A DNA stretch of 64,000 nt from Bacteroidota bacterium (lineage in GTDB: Bacteria; Bacteroidota; Bacteroidia; J057; JADKCL01): positions 17,877 to 81,876 of the forward strand of contig JADKCL010000029.1 of the NCBI GenBank assembly GCA_016718825.1, given 5' to 3'. Positions 59,278 to 64,000 of the stretch are shown here, in pieces. The first letter of the stretch is position 1, and every line of letters begins with the position of its first letter. Both the position numbers and the translations under genes were made by a program. The notes below the pieces were generated by a model that made no database searches, was not told where the DNA came from, and saw nothing but the letters and a program-made list of their open reading frames with translations.

Positions 59278-59613
59278 ATTTCAAGTCGGATACAAATGCG
59301 TTTTTGCAATTCCAATCCATGTCAAAGGTAATTGATTTCGAGCGAGAAGGGAAGAGGACACGTTTGTCTTTGCGGCCCTTTGCGACTTTGCGGTTTTCCG
59401 TGTACCCCCCCGATTAAACCGCAGAGGACGCAAAGGGCCGCAAAGGGATGGAAATGCCTTATCGTCACTCAGAGCGAAGCGATGAGTCTACCTTAGCAGA
59501 AACACCCGATGCTCACAGGCAAAAGGTGTTACCAAACGGTAGATGCTTCGCTTCGCTCTGCATGACAATAGAGGGGATAATCATCACAACTTACCGACAT
59601 TCAACAAAATCCC
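59278..59613. repeat. Intergenic region with two large inverted repeats
   Basis: No gene is seen. Inverted repeat 1: arms 59368-59395 and 59416-59445 contain CTTTGCGGCCCTTTGCG and its complement and can pair over about 28 bp. Inverted repeat 2: arms 59464-59492 and 59538-59566 share CAGAGCGAAGCGA and its complement and can pair over about 29 bp with 5-6 mismatches. Both resemble widely dispersed intergenic repeats of environmental bacteria (GTCATTCxGAGCGAAGCGA type). They could fold in the transcript of the FG-GAP gene or of acs. Confidence 0.8.
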
Positions 59614-60300
59614 TCACTTCCCCTTCCCGACAAAATGTGGCACAAATCCGCCTTGGATGCAACCGGGAATGGGAATCAGGTTGTCACCCTTGATGTCGCA
59701 GCCTGCGATCTCGGTCAAGCCTTTGTACCAGGACTTTGTGTACTTCTTGTCAAGTTTGTCGAGTTCGACAAGCAGGTGAAATCCGCCGCGGGTCTTGAGG
59801 ACGGTGACGCAATCGAGGTTCACATGCTGCCCAGCCTCCGCCAAGACGGAGTCCAATTCCACATGGTCATAATCCAGGTCAAAATACACCTTGCGCGCGC
59901 AAGCCTTCTGAATCTCGCTCATGACCTCCTGATGCGGATTGTAGCCGGTATAATCCTGCGTGATCAATTGCGCGAATTTGATCAAGGATGCTTTGGTCGC
60001 ATCAAGCAAGCTCCGCGGATTCGGATTGATGTACAAGGCCAAGGCCTCCACAGGAATTGCAGTCCCCTTGCTTGTATAGGATCCCACCGCGCATTCCAAT
60101 TGTTTGATCTTGGAAAACAGCATATCCTTTTCCGCAGTAAACCGCTTCAATTGCGCCTTGTCGGATTTCAAAACCCCCGGCGCGCAGTATTTGCTGCGGG
60201 CGAGCAAGGTCACATAATAAACCTCGCCCTTCTTGAGATTGGGCAGCCAATCGATGAAGGCCCGCAAACGGGATTCATCTTGTATGATTTTGTAGTTCAT
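59614..60300 (-). CDS. Possible archaeo-eukaryotic primase-like protein
   Basis: 228 aa, no signal peptide. I do not recognise a close family. The C-terminal half has VYFDLDYDH (Asp141 and Asp143, a D-x-D metal motif), VTVLKTRGGFHLLVELDKL (His175 in GGFH) and LIPIPGCIQGGFVPHFVGKG. Acidic D-x-D, then about 30 residues to a GxFH motif, then a final Gly/Pro strand is the order of the archaeo-eukaryotic primase (AEP/PrimPol) fold, and PIPGCIQGGF resembles the region near the third motif. The N-terminal half is helical and basic. It is 9 bp downstream of acs on the same strand, so it is co-transcribed, though no functional link is evident. Alternative: an unrelated nucleotidyltransferase. Confidence 0.55.
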   Translation of the reverse strand: MNYKIIQDESRLRAFIDWLPNLKKGEVYYVTLLARSKYCAPGVLKSDKAQLKRFTAEKDMLFSKIKQLECAVGSYTSKGTAIPVEALALYINPNPRSLLDATKASLIKFAQLITQDYTGYNPHQEVMSEIQKACARKVYFDLDYDHVELDSVLAEAGQHVNLDCVTVLKTRGGFHLLVELDKLDKKYTKSWYKGLTEIAGCDIKGDNLIPIPGCIQGGFVPHFVGKGK

Positions 60301-60309
60301 GATGCCTCC

Positions 60310-62205
60310 TTACAACGCCCCGCGAATGATCTCATCCACCACCAACGGATCCAACAGCGTCGAGGTATCGCCCAAGGACTCCGTTTCGCCTTCGGCCACC
60401 TTGCGCAAAATGCGCCGCATGATCTTCCCTGAACGCGTTTTCGGCAAGCCATGGACGAATTGGATCTTCTCCGGTTTGGCGATTTTTCCGATTTCCCTCA
60501 CGACGGTCTCGATGATTTCGCCACGTGTAAGCTCTTGGTCGTCAGGGAATTGTTTGCAGATCACGAAGGCGTAAATGCCTTGGCCCTTGATCGGATGCGG
60601 ATAACCCACGACGGCTGATTCGACGACATGGGAATCCAGATTGATGGCGTTTTCGATTTCGGCGGTGCCAAGGCGGTGTCCTGAGACATTGATCACGTCG
60701 TCGACGCGGCCAATGATGCGGTACATGCCATCTTCATCGCGACGCGCACTGTCGCCCGTGAAATAGTGGCCCTTGAACGCACTGAAATAGGTATTGTAAC
60801 AACGAACATGGTCGCCGTAAGTCGTGCGCAAAATGGAAGGCCAAGGGAACTTGACGGTCAAATAACCTTCGACGCCATTCTCCAGGATTTCCTTGCCCTC
60901 GCCATCCAACAAACAGGGTTGAATGCCCGGCAGCGGCAACCCGGCAAACGAAGGCTTCATCGGATGGTGCCCGCCCATTCCGGAGATCATCACGCCGCCG
61001 GTCTCGGTCTGCCACCAAGTATCGACGATCGGGCAACGCTCCTTGCCGACGTGAACATTGTACCAATTCCAAGCCTCGACATTGATCGGTTCGCCGACCG
61101 TGCCGAGGAGCCGCAACGAATCGAGGCTGTAGCTCAAAACGTGATCAAGCGGCAAAGCCATCAAGGCGCGGATCGCTGTCGGCGCCGTGTAGAAAATCGT
61201 CACGCCATGCTTGTCAATCACCTGCCAGAATCTTCCCGGATCGGGATGGGTTGGAATGCCCTCAAACATGACCGTCGTCGCGCCGCAAAGCAGCGGTCCG
61301 TAGGTGATATAACTATGTCCCGTGACCCAGCCGATGTCGGCAGTGCACCAGAAAACATCGTTTTCAGCGTATTGGAAGACGTTTTGGAAGGTATAGCCCG
61401 CATAGACCATGTAGCCGCCGCAGGTGTGGACGACGCCCTTGGGTTTGCCCGTGGAGCCGCTTGTGTAAAGGATGAAGAGCAGATCCTCGGCATCCATTTC
61501 CTCAGCGGGACAGTCGTCGCCGACATGTTGGAGTTCGTCATGGAGCCAAACATCGCGGCCGGCCTCCATGTGAGGTGTCCAGCCGCAGCGGTCCACCACA
61601 ATGACGCGTTCGACGGTCGGGCAATGTGCGATGGCATCATCCACGACGCGCTTTGCGGGCGTCTGCTTAGCCCCGCGGGCGATGCCGTCGCTCGTGAGCA
61701 CGACCTTGCAGGCAGCATCTTGTATGCGATCCGCCAAGGAATTTGCCGAGAATCCGGCGAAGACGACCGAATGCACCGCGCCGATACGGGCGCAGGCGAG
61801 GACCGAGATCATGAGCTCGGGGATCATCGGCATGTAGAGGCAGACGCGGTCGCCTTTTTGCACGCCGTTGCGCTTCAGGACGTTGGCCATGCGGCAGACT
61901 TGTGCATGGAGTTCCTTGTAAGTGAAGTGTTTGGCTTTTTCGGTGATGTCGTTGGGTTCCCAGATCAAGGCAACCTGATTGCCGCGCGTGGCGAGGTGCC
62001 GGTCGAGGCAATTTTCCGTGATGTTGAGCTTGGCATTGGTGAACCATTTCACATCCGGCCCTTCAAAAGTCCAATCGAGCACCTTGTCCCAAGGTTTGCG
62101 CCAGTCAAAATGGCCCGCGACATCGCCCCAAAATCCCTCAGGATCAGCGACACTGCGTTGGTAGGCCGATTGGTATTCCTCGAATGAATTGATCTTGAAA
62201 CTCAT
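60310..62205 (-). CDS. acs: Acetyl-CoA synthetase
   Basis: 631 aa. AMP-forming ligase that turns acetate, CoA and ATP into acetyl-CoA. Typical N-terminus KINSFEEYQSAYQRSVADPEGFWGDVAGHFDWRKPW, P-loop-like LFILYTSGSTGKPKGVVHTCGGY, WWQTETGGVMI (acetate pocket, Trp) and ARRDEDGMYRIIGRVDDVINVSGHRLGTAEIE (hinge). The C-terminal KTRSGKIMRRILRK contains the acetylatable catalytic Lys. Length is close to the usual 630-650. Paired with the small protein at 59614. Confidence 0.97.
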   Translation of the reverse strand: MSFKINSFEEYQSAYQRSVADPEGFWGDVAGHFDWRKPWDKVLDWTFEGPDVKWFTNAKLNITENCLDRHLATRGNQVALIWEPNDITEKAKHFTYKELHAQVCRMANVLKRNGVQKGDRVCLYMPMIPELMISVLACARIGAVHSVVFAGFSANSLADRIQDAACKVVLTSDGIARGAKQTPAKRVVDDAIAHCPTVERVIVVDRCGWTPHMEAGRDVWLHDELQHVGDDCPAEEMDAEDLLFILYTSGSTGKPKGVVHTCGGYMVYAGYTFQNVFQYAENDVFWCTADIGWVTGHSYITYGPLLCGATTVMFEGIPTHPDPGRFWQVIDKHGVTIFYTAPTAIRALMALPLDHVLSYSLDSLRLLGTVGEPINVEAWNWYNVHVGKERCPIVDTWWQTETGGVMISGMGGHHPMKPSFAGLPLPGIQPCLLDGEGKEILENGVEGYLTVKFPWPSILRTTYGDHVRCYNTYFSAFKGHYFTGDSARRDEDGMYRIIGRVDDVINVSGHRLGTAEIENAINLDSHVVESAVVGYPHPIKGQGIYAFVICKQFPDDQELTRGEIIETVVREIGKIAKPEKIQFVHGLPKTRSGKIMRRILRKVAEGETESLGDTSTLLDPLVVDEIIRGAL

Positions 62206-62651
62206 CTTTACATCAAATTAGGGGGAGAAATTAATGAATTTATGGCATTCGAAGGGGGAGAATTCAAATTTTGGGGAGAAAGGTGGGTTTCAATCATAGA
62301 TTCGTAAAAATCTTTATATGACGGAACGAACACACAGAAAGAACCGGATCAGAATCAAAGTACGCAGGACCTTGAGCCGATATCTGAGTCTGTGAAAAGC
62401 GGATTGAACGGGGTGAGGAACAGATCAGAAATGGAAATACGAAAACAAAGGCGCAGGTCGACAAGCGGTTTGACCAATGGCTGCGTTCGAAGTAAAATGG
62501 ACTGATTCATGACCTGATTGCCTGACGACAAACCCCGAATCGGTTGCTTTTCGGGGAATTCTTTTCGCTCGCAAGCCAAAGCAAAATTCCAACCCGACTA
62601 TTGTTTCCTTCCGGATTTCCTCCCATATTGTCAGGAAATCACCAACTCCCA
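62206..62651. other. Divergent intergenic region between acs and the amine oxidase
   Basis: About 446 bp without a supported gene. A 7-bp hairpin CCCCGAA (62533-62539) / TTCGGGG (62550-62556) followed by AATTCTTTT is terminator-like on the plus strand. Short G-rich segments (GGGGGAGAA, GGGGAGAA) recur at about 62221, 62252 and 62273. Promoters for the two divergent genes must lie here but were not clear. Confidence 0.45.
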
Positions 62652-64000
62652 ATGTCAAAATCACCACTCTTCGGCGCGTTGAAGCGCGTGTTGCGGCTCA
62701 GCCAAATCTCCAAAGACCATGGCATCCCTGCGGATGAAGTCTCCGAATGGGCAGCCGAGCAACGTGCAAATGAAATTTCCCGTCGGGAATTCCTCGGAAA
62801 GGCCGCTGTCGCTGGCGCAGGACTTGCCCTGATGCGGATGGTTCCTTCGGATAGCATGAAAGGCGATTCGGATGCCAAAATCGTCATCGTCGGCGGCGGC
62901 ATTGCAGGGTTGCACGCTGCTTATATCCTTAAAAAGCAGGGGATTACAAAGGGTGTGACGATCTACGAAGCCTCCAACCGCACCGGAGGACGCATGTTCA
63001 CCCAAAAGCTCAACGGCAATACCGGCACCACGGAACTTGGCGGCGAATTCATCGATAGCAACCACCTTGATATGCGCGCGCTCGCCAAAGAATTTGGCGT
63101 CGTTGAGCTTCGCAAGGACAGCGACAAGCTGATTCCCGAAGTGTTTTTCATGGATGGCAAAGCCTATTCGCAAGAAGATGCCATTCGGGCGTTTCAAAGT
63201 ATCCGCGAAAAGGTAGGTGCCGACAGCTTGCTGGGTGGCAAAGCCTTCGAACGCCTCGACTACATGTCGATGGAGGCCTATTTTGAGACCTTGGAAACCG
63301 AGGAATGGTTCAAAAAGGCGATGGCTGTCGCCTACGTCGGCGAATATGGCCTCGACATGGGCGACCAAAGTGCCGTCAACTTCACCGCCTTGGTCGGTGC
63401 GCAGGAACCCAACAAGCTTGACCTCTTTGGTACAAGCGACGAAAGCATCAAGTTTTTGGGTGGCAATCAGCAGATTTGCGACCGCCTCGCGGAGGCCGTT
63501 CAAGATCAAATTCGCCTGAATCATGCGTTGGTAGCCATCAAAAACAAGGGCAAGGGTTTCGTGCTGACATTCGAAGGGGAAACCAAGGAAGTAGAAGCGG
63601 ATATCGTGATCATGACGATTCCCTATACCGTTTTGCGCAATGTGGAAGGCATTGAAGAACTCAAGGGCATGTCTACCAAGAAGTTGAACTGCATCCGCGA
63701 ACTGGGTGCGGGCAAAAACAGCAAGTTTTTCCTCGACATGAATTCCCGGATTTGGCGGGATCAGGGTTTTCAGGGTTACCTCTACACCAACAAAATCCAT
63801 ACAAGTTGGGACAGCTATCATCTTCAGAATGAGAACGCCGGAAAGTCGATTTATTCGATATTTTTTGGCGGCGAAGTCGGGGCGAATGCGGCCAAGGGTG
63901 GGGGAGAGGCCTATTTGGATGAAATTTCGACCGCATTCCCCGGATTCAAGGAGCAATATTCCGGCTACACGTCACAGATGAATTGGTGGAAGCATAAATG
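62652..64000 (+). CDS. Flavin amine oxidase with Tat signal (partial)
   Basis: At least 449 codons; the frame is open to the window edge. Start MSKSPLFGALKRVLRLSQ. A twin-arginine signal ISRREFLGKAAVAGAGLALM sits unusually far in (about residues 43-62), followed by the FAD dinucleotide-binding motif AKIVIVGGGIAGLHAAYIL, EASNRTGGRM (ribose and second FAD contact) and GTTELGGEFIDSNH, the amine oxidase signature. Later blocks (NFTALVGAQEPNKLDLFG; GGNQQICDRLAEAV; VIMTIPYTVLRNVEG) fit the same family. Export folded through Tat would put an FAD-loaded enzyme in the periplasm. The substrate is unknown: polyamine, amino acid and phytoene-like oxidation all occur in the family. Confidence 0.85.
   Translation, partial: MSKSPLFGALKRVLRLSQISKDHGIPADEVSEWAAEQRANEISRREFLGKAAVAGAGLALMRMVPSDSMKGDSDAKIVIVGGGIAGLHAAYILKKQGITKGVTIYEASNRTGGRMFTQKLNGNTGTTELGGEFIDSNHLDMRALAKEFGVVELRKDSDKLIPEVFFMDGKAYSQEDAIRAFQSIREKVGADSLLGGKAFERLDYMSMEAYFETLETEEWFKKAMAVAYVGEYGLDMGDQSAVNFTALVGAQEPNKLDLFGTSDESIKFLGGNQQICDRLAEAVQDQIRLNHALVAIKNKGKGFVLTFEGETKEVEADIVIMTIPYTVLRNVEGIEELKGMSTKKLNCIRELGAGKNSKFFLDMNSRIWRDQGFQGYLYTNKIHTSWDSYHLQNENAGKSIYSIFFGGEVGANAAKGGGEAYLDEISTAFPGFKEQYSGYTSQMNWWKHK

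Noticed and set aside
59368..59566. Insertion sequence ends
   Set aside because: No transposase frame lies between or beside the inverted repeats and no target-site duplication could be identified.

Overview
The window looks like a chromosomal segment of a free-living member of the Bacteroidota, perhaps near the Saprospiria or another environmental lineage. The evidence is the gene content: several proteins end in the type IX secretion (T9SS) C-terminal sorting domain with its YPNP motif. The bamD-rpoZ-coaBC-DUF4835-recN block, a small histone H1-like protein and DUF6913 are typical of the phylum. Several promoters fit the Bacteroidota pattern TTTG-N18/19-TAnnTTTG, and ribosome binding sites are not obvious. 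Nothing points to a plasmid, phage or integrated island.

Layout. 0-1.5 kb: the end of a tellurium-resistance-type stress cluster (TerY-like VWA protein and two TerD proteins, minus strand). 1.7-8.7 kb: a membrane acyltransferase, secreted or T9SS proteins (LamG, a frameshifted parallel beta-helix protein, two tandem 150-aa paralogues) and a MacB/FtsX-type permease. 8.9-11.4 kb: gyrA. 11.8-16 kb: a TPR protein, a small secreted protein, an intergenic tandem-repeat array and a Wzi-like outer-membrane protein. 16-24.4 kb: two giant T9SS-exported proteins sharing a C-terminal half. 24.7-28.7 kb: a small Cys-rich protein, paaABCD without paaE, and a TetR regulator with a PaaR-like operator. 29-37 kb: a stand-alone nuoN, a CCA-adding-type enzyme, an outer-membrane barrel, alaS (frameshifted), an M23 peptidase, a MerR regulator and tRNA-Pro(GGG). 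37-41 kb: the ligA-DUF6913-dapA operon and the H1-like protein. 41-42.4 kb: an alpha-oxoamine synthase. 42.7-49.1 kb: bamD-rpoZ-coaBC-DUF4835, a small SH3/Sm-like protein, recN and fabI. 49.3-59.3 kb: an SGNH-like lipoprotein, a T9SS esterase, pcm, a Gfo/Idh/MocA dehydrogenase, a lipoprotein, a polyprenyl-phosphate sugar transferase, a YjeF_N protein, and two frameshifted secreted proteins (double CAP; FG-GAP-like lipoprotein). 59.6-64 kb: a possible archaeo-eukaryotic primase-like protein downstream of acs, then a Tat-exported flavin amine oxidase that runs off the window.

Most of the window is housekeeping plus envelope and secretome genes. The least expected signals are regulatory. Three secreted-protein genes at 5.8-7.2 kb share a 20-bp-phased direct-repeat operator at an almost fixed distance from the start codon. 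A long inverted repeat can pair the 3' end of paaB with the start of paaC. Intergenic spaces carry a dispersed family of AAGTGAAAAGT and GAATTGAGAATGG motifs, tandemly amplified at 13.7-14.15 kb. Four genes, including the essential alaS, are each broken by one extra base, which looks more like assembly error than biology.
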